Shown here one piece after another: positions 8,488 to 16,742 of a stretch of DNA of 64,000 bases; the stretch's first letter is position 1, and each line of letters opens with the position of its first letter. The notes beneath the pieces are model-generated. The model did not search any database. It saw nothing but the letters and a program-made list of their open reading frames with translations, and had not been told where the DNA came from. The stretch is from Paracoccaceae bacterium. Lineage in GTDB: Bacteria; Pseudomonadota; Alphaproteobacteria; Rhodobacterales; Rhodobacteraceae. The position numbers and the translations under genes were made by a program. The DNA is taken from NCBI GenBank assembly GCA_020637675.1, contig JACKKD010000003.1:372001-436000 (forward strand). Reading direction: 5' to 3'.

Positions 8488-9897
8488 TCAGCGCCGCAGG
8501 AAACGGCGCCAGAGATAGCCCCTCAGCGCCGACATGGAGAAGAGCGCGGCAAGGCAGAAGAAGGCCACGAACCAGCGCGTCCAGTCGAGGTGATCCACGA
8601 GCCCCGGTCTCGGGGGAAAATAATGCGCATCCATCAGCGCCGCCGCCCCGGCAAGCGTCGAGAGAAGCGACGGCAGGACGAGCGGGCCGAGCAGGAGCCC
8701 CGTCCGCTTCGCCGCCAGCCTGATCGACACCAGATAGCCGACCACCTCGGCCCCCATGGCGATGTAGATCACCGTCAGCACGTCGCCGGTGTGGGTCACG
8801 GCATACCAGGAGAGCGGCAGCGACAGGACCCGGATCAGGTTCGCCGCCGCGGCATTGCCCGACCTTTCCTTCGCCAGGGCCACGGTGGAACCTCCGGTCT
8901 TGGCCACCCGGACCGCCTGCATCACCGTCATCGGCACGAGGATGTCCAGGATCGCGGCATACTTCGCCCCGAGCAGCAGATGGATCACCGGACCGCCCAG
9001 AAGCACGATGCCGAGGATGAGCGCGACCCCGATCGCAAGCCCGGCCTCGACCGCCGCCGTCCCGAGCCATCGGAAGGACTCGACGCGGTCGCGTGCGCCC
9101 GACAGCGCCGGCAGGAACAGCGACTGCGTCGCCCCGGCGAGCACCAGCGTGGGCGTGAGCGTGAGCGTGATCGCCATCGAGAAGACGGCAAGCTGGCTCA
9201 TTCCGAGTTCGCGGCCGACGATCAGACGCTCGCCGTTGAAGACGCCAAAGAGAAGGACTCCGTTGAGAAGTAGCGGCCAGCCGAAGACCGTGGCGCGGCG
9301 GATCAGGGCGAAGTCGAAGCCGAGCGCATAGCGACGCTCGGCCATGACATGCGACAGCGCGACCATGGACCCGGCCTGGATGAACAGGCACACAAGCATG
9401 ATCCGGTAGTCGCCGTAGAGGTAGGCCAGCGGCCAGACCGCCAGCACCGAAACGAGCGGCGGGATGGCCTGGGTCACGATCCAGGGCCGGAAGTTCATTT
9501 GCCGCTTCAGCCGATGCATGTCGAAATGCTGCAAGCCGTTCACGAGCGGGATGAACGCGATCACCTGGTAGGCCCATGCCACATGCTCGACGCCGAGAAA
9601 ACGGGCGTAGGGCACGGCGATGGCGAAGAGGATGAGGCTCGACAGCACCCCGCGCAAGACCTGGAAGCCCTGCATCGCCTTCTGCACCGCGGGATCGTCG
9701 CCGTCGCGATCCACGACGATCATCTGGTTCAGCCCGAGATACGACAGCATCTCGACAATCGACATGGCGACCGCGAAGGTGGACGCGATGCCGTAGTCCT
9801 CGGGGCTGACGAGCCGCGCGATGATGAGGTTTCGGACCAGGAGCAGCGCCGAACCGAAGGCGTTGCCCGACACGAGCATGAAGGCGTTTCTCAGCAT
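8488..9897 (-). CDS. Polysaccharide flippase, Wzx/MATE-like
   Basis: 469 residues with about a dozen to fourteen hydrophobic segments. The N-terminus MLRNAFMLVSGNAFGSALLLVRNLIIARLVSPEDYGIAS is the hallmark first-helix pattern of the polysaccharide biosynthesis (MOP/Wzx) family, ending in the conserved 'P-x-x-Y/F-G' element. I chose the ATG at 9897 because this N-terminal pattern begins there; 21 further codons upstream are arginine-rich and unlike the family. It should flip lipid-linked repeat units from the cytoplasmic to the periplasmic side of the inner membrane, working with the nearby glycosyltransferases. No Wzy polymerase is visible in the window. Confidence 0.87.
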   Translation of the reverse strand: MLRNAFMLVSGNAFGSALLLVRNLIIARLVSPEDYGIASTFAVAMSIVEMLSYLGLNQMIVVDRDGDDPAVQKAMQGFQVLRGVLSSLILFAIAVPYARFLGVEHVAWAYQVIAFIPLVNGLQHFDMHRLKRQMNFRPWIVTQAIPPLVSVLAVWPLAYLYGDYRIMLVCLFIQAGSMVALSHVMAERRYALGFDFALIRRATVFGWPLLLNGVLLFGVFNGERLIVGRELGMSQLAVFSMAITLTLTPTLVLAGATQSLFLPALSGARDRVESFRWLGTAAVEAGLAIGVALILGIVLLGGPVIHLLLGAKYAAILDILVPMTVMQAVRVAKTGGSTVALAKERSGNAAAANLIRVLSLPLSWYAVTHTGDVLTVIYIAMGAEVVGYLVSIRLAAKRTGLLLGPLVLPSLLSTLAGAAALMDAHYFPPRPGLVDHLDWTRWFVAFFCLAALFSMSALRGYLWRRFLRR

Positions 9898-10137
9898 GGA
9901 TGCCCGTCTCGACCGCAACTGCCCGCGAGGTCTTTTCGGGCGGTTCCGTCCGTTGCGCAAGCCTTGACTTCAGGGGCGGTGCGGCGGTGGCGGCGAATTG
10001 CGACATTTGCGCGTGTGAATCGCGTGGTCGGCGCTGTAAACGGGCAAGGCTGCAGGCAGAAGCATCAACACTGGCGCTTCCATTGGCGCGACCGTTTCTG
10101 GATTCGGGACCGTGACGGGTCGCCCAGGCCTCGCCCG

Positions 10138-10560
10138 CTACTCTTCCTCTCCGATCTTGCCGCGAAGGCTCTTCACCTCTCCGCGCTGCGCCTTCGCCTG
10201 CAGGCGCCGCCGTTCGCTGCCGGCCGTCGGCTTCGTGGCGATCCGCCGCTTTGGCGCCACCAGCGCGGCACGAATGATCTCGGCCAGGCGTTCGCGCGCG
10301 ATCTCGCGGTTGCGTGCCTGACTGCGCGTTTCCTCGGCGCGGATGACGATGGCGCCGTCGAGGGTCCAGCGTCGCCCCGCGAGCCGCTTCAACCGTGCCT
10401 TGACTGCGGGCGAAAGGTGCGGGCTGCGTTCCGCCTCAAACCGGAGTTCCACCGCGGTCGAGACCTTGTTCACGTTCTGCCCGCCGGGCCCCGAGGCGCG
10501 CGAGAAGGTCTCGGTGATCTCCCAGTCGGCGATGGCGATGGCGTCGGTGATCCTGAGCAT
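10138..10560 (-). CDS. arfB: Alternative ribosome-rescue factor ArfB (peptidyl-tRNA hydrolase)
   Basis: 140-residue stand-alone release-factor-like protein. The catalytic GGQ is at residues 26-28 within RASGPGGQNVNKVSTAVELRF, and there is no codon-recognition domain. The C-terminal tail is basic (KRRIATKPTAGSERRRLQAK, ending in KGEV-like KIGEEE), matching the mRNA-channel-binding tail of ArfB/YaeJ. It hydrolyses peptidyl-tRNA on ribosomes stalled without a stop codon. The ATG at 10560 gives the family's usual N-terminus (MLRITDAIAIADWEI). It is divergent from the lytic transglycosylase gene across a 202-bp gap. Confidence 0.92.
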   Translation of the reverse strand: MLRITDAIAIADWEITETFSRASGPGGQNVNKVSTAVELRFEAERSPHLSPAVKARLKRLAGRRWTLDGAIVIRAEETRSQARNREIARERLAEIIRAALVAPKRRIATKPTAGSERRRLQAKAQRGEVKSLRGKIGEEE

Positions 10561-10762
10561 GGCGCGGCCTGGCGGTGGGAACCTGCGCAGGTTGGGGGTT
10601 TCGGCCCGGCGCCGCAAGATCGGAAGCGCGCCCGACGAGCGCAAGGAAAGTGATCGGCGGCCCCGTGCCCGCAAGCGGGGAGCTGGCCGGCACGAATTGC
10701 GCCGCGTCGCCGATGGGGTACCATGGCGCGCAGAAGAACGAGGCAAGGGCGCGGGCAGCATC

Positions 10763-11908
10763 ATGATGATTTCCAGACGAACCTTCGGACTTGGGCTTGC
10801 CCTCACGGGCCTTGCCGCCTGCGGCACACCCGGCGCCACGCGCCTTGCCACCAGAGGCCCCGCGACGCTTGCGGAGGACCTGCGCCCGGTCGCCAATGCG
10901 GGCTATGACGCCTGGGTCGCAGCGTTTCGCGACCGGGCAGGGCACTACGGACTGAGCGAGGCGACCGTCGCCTCGGCCTTCCGCAGCGCGGGCTACCTGC
11001 CCGGCGTCGTCACCCGTGACCGCAACCAGACCGAGTTCAAGCGCAGCCTCGAGGATTACCTTTCCATCGCGGTGTCGGACGAGCGGGTGGCCAAGGGCCG
11101 CGCCGCCTTCGCCGCGCACCGCCCGACCCTGTCGGCGCTGGAGGCGCGCTACGGCGTGGACGCCACGATCATCGCGGCGATCTGGGGCCTCGAGAGCTTC
11201 TACGGCGAACGGCGCGGCGATGTGCCGGTGGTTTCCGCCACATCGACACTCGCCTATGACGGGCGGCGTGGCGCGTTCTTCGAAAGCCAGCTCGTCGCGG
11301 CCCTGAAGATCCTGCAGAACGGCGACACCACGCCCGCCAACATGACCGGCAGCTGGGCCGGGGCGATGGGGCATACACAGTTCATCCCCACCACGTACCT
11401 CGCCCATGCGGTCGATTTCACCGGCGACGGGCGGCGCGACATCTGGTCCGACGATCCGACCGACGCGCTCGCCTCAACCGCGAACTACCTGGCCGAAAGC
11501 GGCTGGCGTCGCGGCCAGCGCTGGGGCGGAGAGACCGGGGCCGGCGCGCCTGCGGGCAGCGTGATCCAGCCGCAGGCCGGGGGCCCGAGTTTCTCCGTCA
11601 CCGGCAACTTCGGCGCCATCAAGCGCTACAACAACTCCGATTCCTACGCGCTGGGCGTCGGGCTTCTTGCCGACCGGATCGGCGGGGCGGGCCCCTTGCG
11701 CGCCACCTTCCCGCCCGACGCCAACGGGCTGACCAAGGCTGATCGCATCATGCTGCAACGACGGTTGACCGCGCTCGGTTATGACACCGGCGGCGCCGAC
11801 GGGGTGATCGGCACAAAGACCCGCGACGCCATCGGCGCCTGGCAGGCGAGCCGCGGCCTGCCCGTCACCGGGGAGCCGTCGCTCGCGCTGCTGCGCAGCC
11901 TCGGCTGA
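10763..11908 (+). CDS. Lytic murein transglycosylase, MltB-like lipoprotein with peptidoglycan-binding domain
   Basis: 381 residues. The N-terminus has an RR pair and a lipobox (SRRTFGL, then GLAAC with Cys20), so it is a lipoprotein, possibly Tat-exported. The catalytic glutamate is probably Glu144 in AIWGLESFYGERRG, followed by GSWAGAMGHTQFIPTTYL, both characteristic of the MltB group. Residues about 315-381 form a peptidoglycan-binding type 1 domain (LQRRLTALGYDTGGADGVIGTKTRDAI). It cleaves the MurNAc-GlcNAc bond with anhydro-sugar formation. Two ATGs in tandem (10763, 10766) could start it. Upstream reading frame in the same phase is a shadow of arfB. Confidence 0.9.
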   Translation: MMISRRTFGLGLALTGLAACGTPGATRLATRGPATLAEDLRPVANAGYDAWVAAFRDRAGHYGLSEATVASAFRSAGYLPGVVTRDRNQTEFKRSLEDYLSIAVSDERVAKGRAAFAAHRPTLSALEARYGVDATIIAAIWGLESFYGERRGDVPVVSATSTLAYDGRRGAFFESQLVAALKILQNGDTTPANMTGSWAGAMGHTQFIPTTYLAHAVDFTGDGRRDIWSDDPTDALASTANYLAESGWRRGQRWGGETGAGAPAGSVIQPQAGGPSFSVTGNFGAIKRYNNSDSYALGVGLLADRIGGAGPLRATFPPDANGLTKADRIMLQRRLTALGYDTGGADGVIGTKTRDAIGAWQASRGLPVTGEPSLALLRSLG

Positions 11909-11921
11909 TCAGGGCAGCGAA

Positions 11922-11954
11922 ATGGAAAGGGCCGTTCCGGGTTGGAACGGCCCT
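11922..11954 (-). terminator. Strong hairpin terminator, minus strand
   Basis: An 11-bp perfect stem AGGGCCGTTCC/GGAACGGCCCT with a 5-base loop. Read on the minus strand the stem is followed by TTTCCATTTCGC; on the plus strand no T-tract follows. It therefore best serves the small minus-strand unit at 11922-12110 and could also stop plus-strand readthrough from the transglycosylase gene. Confidence 0.65.
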
Positions 11955-12035
11955 CCGAGATCTACGGAGATGGGCCAGTTAGGGTGTCGAAGATCGACTA
12001 GGCCCAGTCAGGGTTCTTAACCCTCGGGGTTGCCC

Positions 12036-12092
12036 TCAGGCCACGGCCCCCCTGACTGTCCCGACACCTCTCTCCAATATCACTCTAGACAC
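12036..12092 (-). CDS. Putative 18-residue leader-like peptide with extreme Shine-Dalgarno
   Basis: GTG-initiated frame coding for VSRVILERGVGTVRGAVA and ending in TGA. Its support is the ribosome binding site: AAGGAGG ends 7 bases before the GTG, and complementarity to the 16S 3' tail runs for 18 bases without a mismatch. The frame overlaps the 5' arms of two RNA stems, so translation would melt them. There are no runs of one regulatory amino acid. No downstream gene on this strand could be controlled by attenuation, because a terminator follows. A second GTG three codons in is a possible but worse start. Confidence 0.45.
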   Translation of the reverse strand: MSRVILERGVGTVRGAVA

Positions 12093-12162
12093 TGGATCAC
12101 CTCCTTTCTCTGGGTTGCCGTTATCCACAGGCTGCCACAGATTTTGTGTCTGTCAAACATTT

Positions 12163-12786
12163 TCACGCAACTTTTTCCGTCAGCCTTGTAACAATCACGC
12201 GGAACGGCACCAGTGCCACGATTGCGAGCGACAGCTTGACGAGCCAGTCGGCGACCGCGAGCGAGAGCCAGAGAGGGGCCGCGGGGCCCCAGCCCAGTAG
12301 CGGCAGAATCTCCCCGGCCCAGGACACGTCATTGCCAGGTTCGAGGAAGGCGAGCGACGCCGAAAAGGCCATGGTGAAGAAGATCGCGGTGTCGAGTGTG
12401 GAGCCAGCCAGCGTTGAAACGAGCGGCGCACGCCACCAGCTGCCCGCGCGCAGGCGGTTGAACACGTGCACGTCCATGAGCTGGGCGACGAGGAAGGCGG
12501 CCCCCGATCCCGCCGCGATGCGCAGCGTGACGAGCGGACCGAACTCGCCCACGATCCGGGTGCCGATGAGCGAACAGGTGACCCCCACGAGGAACCCCGC
12601 GACCACCACCTTGCGCGCGGCGGAAGGGCCCTGGAAGCGGTTCGTGAGGTCGGTCACGAGGAAGGCGAAGGGGTAGGTGAATGCCCCCCAGGTCAGCCAC
12701 TGGCCAAAGAGGAACTGCACAAGGATGTTCGAGGCCACAACGATGGCGGCCATGGCAAGAATGCCGGGGATCAGGCTGCGGGTCAT
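12163..12786 (-). CDS. VUT family membrane transporter (YhhQ-like, probable queuosine precursor uptake)
   Basis: 207 residues with about six hydrophobic segments. The start ILAMAAIVVASNILVQFLFG followed by WLTWGAFTYPFAFLVTDLTNRFQG matches the VUT/YhhQ family, including the conserved Phe-Pro/Tyr-Pro and Asp-Leu-x-Asn element in the second segment. Members import queuosine precursors such as preQ0 or queuine, which is a family-level inference here because no queuosine genes are in view. The ATG at 12786 gives a family-like N-terminus (MTRSLIPGILAM); an upstream ATG would add 15 unrelated residues. Confidence 0.82.
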   Translation of the reverse strand: MTRSLIPGILAMAAIVVASNILVQFLFGQWLTWGAFTYPFAFLVTDLTNRFQGPSAARKVVVAGFLVGVTCSLIGTRIVGEFGPLVTLRIAAGSGAAFLVAQLMDVHVFNRLRAGSWWRAPLVSTLAGSTLDTAIFFTMAFSASLAFLEPGNDVSWAGEILPLLGWGPAAPLWLSLAVADWLVKLSLAIVALVPFRVIVTRLTEKVA

Positions 12787-12878
12787 GTCGGTTCCGTTTT
12801 GACAAGGTGGCGGAGACTTGGCCCCGGTCATAACACAGGGACCCGGGGCCTCTACGCGCCAGGCTTCCGCCGGTCAAG

Positions 12879-13769
12879 TCACTCCGTCACGCGCAGATCG
12901 ACGATCTCGGACTTTTGCACCGGCAGGAAGTTGTCGTCGGAAACCATCGTGAGCCTGACGCCTCCTTCGGCGTCCTCCCAGGCGGCAATCCCTTCGAGGT
13001 TGTCATGATGGCCCGGCTCACTCTGCCAGATCACCACATCCGCCGCTACCCGGTCGTGGTCGAGCGTGATCTGGCGCACCCGGGACGCGAAACCGAGGAG
13101 CGGCCAGAAACCGCGTTCAAGAAGATAGAGCCGCCCGTCCGGGCCGAAGTCCGCGCCCGTCGATGACCAGACCCGGTCGTGGCGGAGCGTGAAGATCGCG
13201 CGCGCGTTCTTTCCCTTCACAAGATAGACGGGCGTATCGCCGCCCTGCGGCGGCACTTCCGGAATCGCGAAGATCCGCCCGGCGCGGTCGATGGCCAGCG
13301 CCTCGATTCCCTGGTTCATCGGGAAGGCCGCGAAGGCATCGGGACCCGCCTCGGCGATCCACTTCTTTCCGCCGGGTCCGTAGTGCACGATACGGTCCCA
13401 CGACTCGTAGGAGACATAGATCCCGCCGTCTGGCGCGAACGCCACGCCTTCGGCGTCGTCCATCCAGTCCTGAAGCCGCGTCCCGTGCCAGGACACCGGC
13501 AGCACGGGTTCCCCGACGGTCGCGCCGGTGACTGCGCCACCCGCGCCTCGGGTGAACCGGCCGGAGAAGAAGGCCGCCGAATCCGAGACGACGATGAAAC
13601 CGAGCCCGTTGGGTCGAAGGTCAATCGCTGACAGGCCACCGAAATGGGGATCGTCGTGGTGCCAGACGAAGGCTCCTACCTCTTCGGCCCTCATTGGCGC
13701 TGGCGAGGGCGACGCCAGCAGGACGGCGATGACGGCAAGCGTCAATCCGCCGCCAAGACCCCTGTGCAC
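12879..13769 (-). CDS. Secreted protein with esterase-like phytase-family domain (copy 2)
   Basis: 296 residues. It starts at a GTG overlapping the end of mepA by 28 bases, with signal peptide VHRGLGGGLTLAVIAVLLASPSPA. The propeller-like blocks mirror the protein at 5872-6780: FGGLSAIDL, DAEGVAFAPDGGIYVSYE, GIEALAIDRAGRI, GADFGPDGRLYLLERGFWPLLGFASRVRQ, DNLEGIAAW and TMVSDDNFLPVQKSEIVDL. The start codon is chosen because the nearest in-frame ATG would cut off the signal peptide. Function is unknown; coupling to a murein endopeptidase suggests the periplasm as site of action. Copies 1 and 2 are diverged paralogues about 6 kb apart. Confidence 0.82.
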   Translation of the reverse strand: MHRGLGGGLTLAVIAVLLASPSPAPMRAEEVGAFVWHHDDPHFGGLSAIDLRPNGLGFIVVSDSAAFFSGRFTRGAGGAVTGATVGEPVLPVSWHGTRLQDWMDDAEGVAFAPDGGIYVSYESWDRIVHYGPGGKKWIAEAGPDAFAAFPMNQGIEALAIDRAGRIFAIPEVPPQGGDTPVYLVKGKNARAIFTLRHDRVWSSTGADFGPDGRLYLLERGFWPLLGFASRVRQITLDHDRVAADVVIWQSEPGHHDNLEGIAAWEDAEGGVRLTMVSDDNFLPVQKSEIVDLRVTE

Positions 13770-14641
13770 TGCCGCGGCAGGTCCGCCATGGTGAACTCGC
13801 GCGGTCCCTTCTTGCGCGGGCCGTTCGGTTTCTTCGGCGGGTTCCTCAGTTCCTCGAGATAGGTCGTGACCCACCATGTCAATGTCTCGTCGCACCCGTC
13901 GCCGCCTTTCGACAATTCCGCCACCGAGGGGGTCTGCCGCCGACAGTGCTGCGACCCGCCAGGGCATTTCAGACGGACATGGAAATGCGTGTTGTGCCCG
14001 TAAAGGGGGCGGATCTTCTGAAGCCACGCCTTGTCGGAGGGTTTCGCCGTCTTGCACATCTCGATCTTCGCCGCGGCCGCGACGAATATCCGGTCCACCC
14101 TCGGGTCCGAGGCAGCGGCCTGCAGCAGGAGGTGATGCACGCGCGTCCAGTTGCCGTTGACACGCTTCTGGTCCTCGGTCCGGACCGAGACCGAGCTCAG
14201 GCTCTCCCGTTCGGCGCGCGACAGGTCCAGCCGTGCGGGCGGCAGCATCCAGATGTCGGCATCCAGCCCGATCTGGTGGCTCGCGTGACCGCTCGTCATC
14301 GGTCCGCCGCGTGGCTGGCTCATGTCGCCGATGTAGAGCCCGGCCCAGCCCATCTGCCGCGCGGCGGAGGAGAGGTCGATCAGGAACCGGACGAGTTCGG
14401 GTTGCCCCCAGTTGCGGCCGCGCGACAGCCGCATCGCCTGCCAGGTCGGTCCGCTTTCCGGCAGCTGCACCATCCCGGCGCCGCAGCCTCTCGCGTAGTC
14501 GCCGATGGCTTGCGGTTTCTGCTGCGAGCCTGTCCTCTGCGCCCCGAAGAGATCCTTGGCCAGCGGCGATGCCGAAGCGGCGCACGGCACGGCAAGAACG
14601 AGGAGAAGAATCAAACGCGCAATCATGTGCGGACCTGTCAT
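13742..14641 (-). CDS. mepA: Penicillin-insensitive murein endopeptidase MepA
   Basis: 299 residues with an N-terminal signal peptide (MIARLILLLVLAVPCAASA). Zinc ligands of the LAS-type fold appear in SGHASHQIGLDADIWM (His122, Asp129) and in YGHNTHFHVRLKCP near residue 220. The pattern GNWTRVHHLLLQAAASDPRVDRIFVA is also MepA-like. It cuts D-Ala-meso-DAP cross-links in periplasmic murein. The ATG at 14641 overlaps the stop of the MFS gene as ATGA; the ATG at 14626, preceded by AGG at seven bases, is an equally possible start. Confidence 0.9.
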   Translation of the reverse strand: MTGPHMIARLILLLVLAVPCAASASPLAKDLFGAQRTGSQQKPQAIGDYARGCGAGMVQLPESGPTWQAMRLSRGRNWGQPELVRFLIDLSSAARQMGWAGLYIGDMSQPRGGPMTSGHASHQIGLDADIWMLPPARLDLSRAERESLSSVSVRTEDQKRVNGNWTRVHHLLLQAAASDPRVDRIFVAAAAKIEMCKTAKPSDKAWLQKIRPLYGHNTHFHVRLKCPGGSQHCRRQTPSVAELSKGGDGCDETLTWWVTTYLEELRNPPKKPNGPRKKGPREFTMADLPRQCTGVLAAD

Positions 14642-16002
14642 CTGGCGGGACGTTCACCCTGGGGCTTCACCCACATCATAAGGACAAGACCGATCAGGAA
14701 AAGCCCCACGAGCGGCGCAATGCCGAGCCGCGCGCTGCCGGTGCCGAGGGTGGCGAAGGTGATGAGCGCCGGCGCGAGGAATGCCGTCGCCTTGCCGGAA
14801 AGGCCGTAGAAGCCGAAATCACCCGCCGCATCCTGCGCGCTTGTATGGAAGACCATGAGCGTCCGGCTTGCCGCCTGCGCGATACCGCCGGCCGCGCCGA
14901 TCATCACGCCGCAGCCGTAGAAGATCATGTTCGGCAGCGGGGAGCCCTCGCCGAGGACGTGGCCGAAAAAGCTCGTCGGCGTCAGGTTCATCATCACGAC
15001 GATGGTGGCGGTGAGGACGACGATGGCGAACAGGATCACCGGCTTCGGCCCGACCGAGGAATCGAGCTTGCCGCCTGTCCAGGAGGCGAAGGTCGCGGCG
15101 ATTGCCGCGACGATGCCGAAGACACCGCTCTGGATCACCGTCCATCCCATCACGTTGGAGGCGAAGGCGCCGCCCAGAGCGTATGTCGCGTTCAGCGCGT
15201 CGCGGTAGAACATCGAGGCGACGAGGAAGACGAGAAGGCTCGGCCGGTCCTTCAGACCGGCGACTGCACGACCGAGTCCCGACAGCGCCGCGCCGAAGCT
15301 CTTGCCGGCGGCGGCCGGCTCCCGGACCCAGAGGAAGAATGGCACCATGAAGACGACATACCAGAGGGCGGTGAACGGCCCGACCGACCGCGTGCCTTCG
15401 CGCGTCGCCGGATCGAGCCCGAAGGCGGGCGAGAGACCGATCAGCGTCTTCCCGGTCTCGGCGTTCTCGGCGAAGAACAGCAGAAAGGCGAAGAGCGCCA
15501 GAACCCCTCCGAGATAGCCGAAGGCGAAACCCGTGCCGGACACCTTGCCGATGTCCTCCCGCGGCGCCAGGGTGGGCATCAATGCGTTGGTGAAGTTCGT
15601 TGCAAGCTCCATCCCTATGAAGCCGAAGCCGAACCAGAAGGCCGCCCAGAAGAGCGTGGACATGCCAGGCACGGTCCACCAGAGGACGAAGGCGCCGAAG
15701 ACATACATGGCCGAGAACGCCCAGATCCAGGGCATCTTCCGGCCGCGCCCGTCCGCGATGACGCCAAGGATGGGCGCGAGAACGGCGATGAAAATGCCGG
15801 TCACGGTCTGGGTTGCGGTCCAGTACGCCTGGGACGCAGCCTTCGCGGCCTCGGCGTCGAGGCCCTGGGCGGCGAAATGCGCCCGCGCGACCTCGGCGAA
15901 GTAGGGACCGAAGCTGAAGGTGAGAAGCAGCGTGTTGTAGGGCTGGCTCGCCCAGTCGAAGAACCACCAGCCCCAGATGCGCTTCCTCGCCGATACCGTC
16001 AT
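14638..16002 (-). CDS. MFS transporter, UMF1 family
   Basis: 454 residues with about twelve hydrophobic segments. The first segment WGWWFFDWASQPYNTLLLTFSF, with its Trp/Asp-rich start, and PILGVIADGRGRKMPWIWAF are diagnostic of the UMF1 (unknown major facilitator 1, Atg22-like) family. The substrate is unknown in bacteria. The gene overlaps mepA by four bases, so these genes probably form an operon with the second phytase-like gene. Confidence 0.87.
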   Translation of the reverse strand: MTVSARKRIWGWWFFDWASQPYNTLLLTFSFGPYFAEVARAHFAAQGLDAEAAKAASQAYWTATQTVTGIFIAVLAPILGVIADGRGRKMPWIWAFSAMYVFGAFVLWWTVPGMSTLFWAAFWFGFGFIGMELATNFTNALMPTLAPREDIGKVSGTGFAFGYLGGVLALFAFLLFFAENAETGKTLIGLSPAFGLDPATREGTRSVGPFTALWYVVFMVPFFLWVREPAAAGKSFGAALSGLGRAVAGLKDRPSLLVFLVASMFYRDALNATYALGGAFASNVMGWTVIQSGVFGIVAAIAATFASWTGGKLDSSVGPKPVILFAIVVLTATIVVMMNLTPTSFFGHVLGEGSPLPNMIFYGCGVMIGAAGGIAQAASRTLMVFHTSAQDAAGDFGFYGLSGKATAFLAPALITFATLGTGSARLGIAPLVGLFLIGLVLMMWVKPQGERPAR

Positions 16003-16075
16003 TTGGCCTGCCCCTCGCGTTGCGGGCGATCAAGCCCGAAAAGGAAGTGTCGCGCAAGGGTTGCAGAGGCGCCGC

Positions 16076-16606
16076 TCAGCGGTCGGGCGGCCAGGGTCGT
16101 TCGCCGTCTGCCGCGATCCAGGCCGTGACCCAGCCGGGCAGCGGCGGGCTTGCGGCCGGGTGCCCCATCGCGGCCAGCACCTCTGCCGGCGGCACGATCC
16201 CTTCACTTGACGTCACGGCGGAGCGAAGCAGCATGTGGCTGGTGCATTCGCCCGCTCGCCACATGCTCTGCTCCATGTAGAAGAAGCGCGCGTCCCAGCC
16301 GATGCAGCGGCTCAACATCTCCAGCCGGTCGAAGGCCCGCACCCTGCGCCGGTAACGCAGCGTGTTGCCGGCGACCGTGATGCCCCACCGATTGGCCTTC
16401 ATGTGCCGCAGAAGCCCGGTCCGGATCGCCATCGGCACCCGGCCGAGGTCGTAGAGCGTGAGCGTGCGGCCGTTGTTCAGCTCGAACCAGAAGTCGAGGT
16501 CCCAGGGCCAGCAGATGTGGTGCGAGACATGCGCCTCGGTCAGCCCGAGCGGCGGCGCGTGGCGGTTCGCCCAGATTTCCTTGCACATGCGCAGAAAAGG
16601 ATACAT
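16076..16606 (-). CDS. Thioesterase-like (hotdog) protein
   Basis: 176 residues. The first part of the hotdog fold is seen as HHICWPWDLDFWFELNNGRTLTLYDLGR (two pieces), where the Asp/Asn-Gly positions match the acyl-CoA thioesterase/THEM6-like group. The start ATG at 16606 gives MYPFLRMCKEIW, the family's usual beginning; 20 further codons upstream are Arg-rich. Expected activity is hydrolysis of an acyl-CoA or acyl-thioester; the substrate is unknown. It stands alone, 73 bp upstream of the MFS gene on the same strand. Confidence 0.75.
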   Translation of the reverse strand: MYPFLRMCKEIWANRHAPPLGLTEAHVSHHICWPWDLDFWFELNNGRTLTLYDLGRVPMAIRTGLLRHMKANRWGITVAGNTLRYRRRVRAFDRLEMLSRCIGWDARFFYMEQSMWRAGECTSHMLLRSAVTSSEGIVPPAEVLAAMGHPAASPPLPGWVTAWIAADGERPWPPDR

Positions 16607-16742
16607 CGCCAACCTCTCGTTCGGCCGCGCCCGAGACGTGGCGGCGCGAGTACGCCCGGTCAACATGGAACGTTGCGTTACGCCATTGAACCCGCACCGC
16701 CAGCGCCTTACCTCTGGGCGGACGGAACAGCCGGGGAATTTG

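Larger units (their letters stand above)
11922..12110 (-). ncRNA. Putative structured small RNA / leader-type transcript
   Basis: No annotated family recognised. On the minus strand this stretch has, in order, an extended Shine-Dalgarno (AGAAAGGAGGTGATCCAG, 12109-12092), an 18-codon frame, and nested pairing: GGTGTCG with CGACACC (12062-12068 with 11983-11989) and CAGTCAGGG with CCCTGACTG (12050-12058 with 12005-12013). Inside lie two competing hairpins that share one arm: AACCC 12019-12023 can pair with GGGTT 12027-12031 or with GGGTT 12011-12015. An 11-bp terminator closes the unit. A TTGACA hexamer lies at 12151-12156, just after the stop of the upstream gene, but I see no good -10 at normal spacing. 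Transcription is inferred only. Confidence 0.45.

Noticed and set aside
9120..9175. GTGAGC-type short tandem repeat
   Set aside because: Lies within the flippase coding sequence and reflects codon usage.
7796..10006. 736-codon open frame on the minus strand
   Set aside because: Shadow of the acyltransferase and flippase in another phase; Arg/Ala/His-rich, no recognisable domain.
11981..12070. Possible SRP (4.5S) RNA or known riboswitch
   Set aside because: None of the conserved loop sequences of SRP RNA, 6S or common riboswitches is visible.
12092..12109. Match to the 16S rRNA 3' end as an rRNA fragment
   Set aside because: Only 18 bases match and no other 16S sequence precedes it; it fits better as a Shine-Dalgarno on the minus strand.
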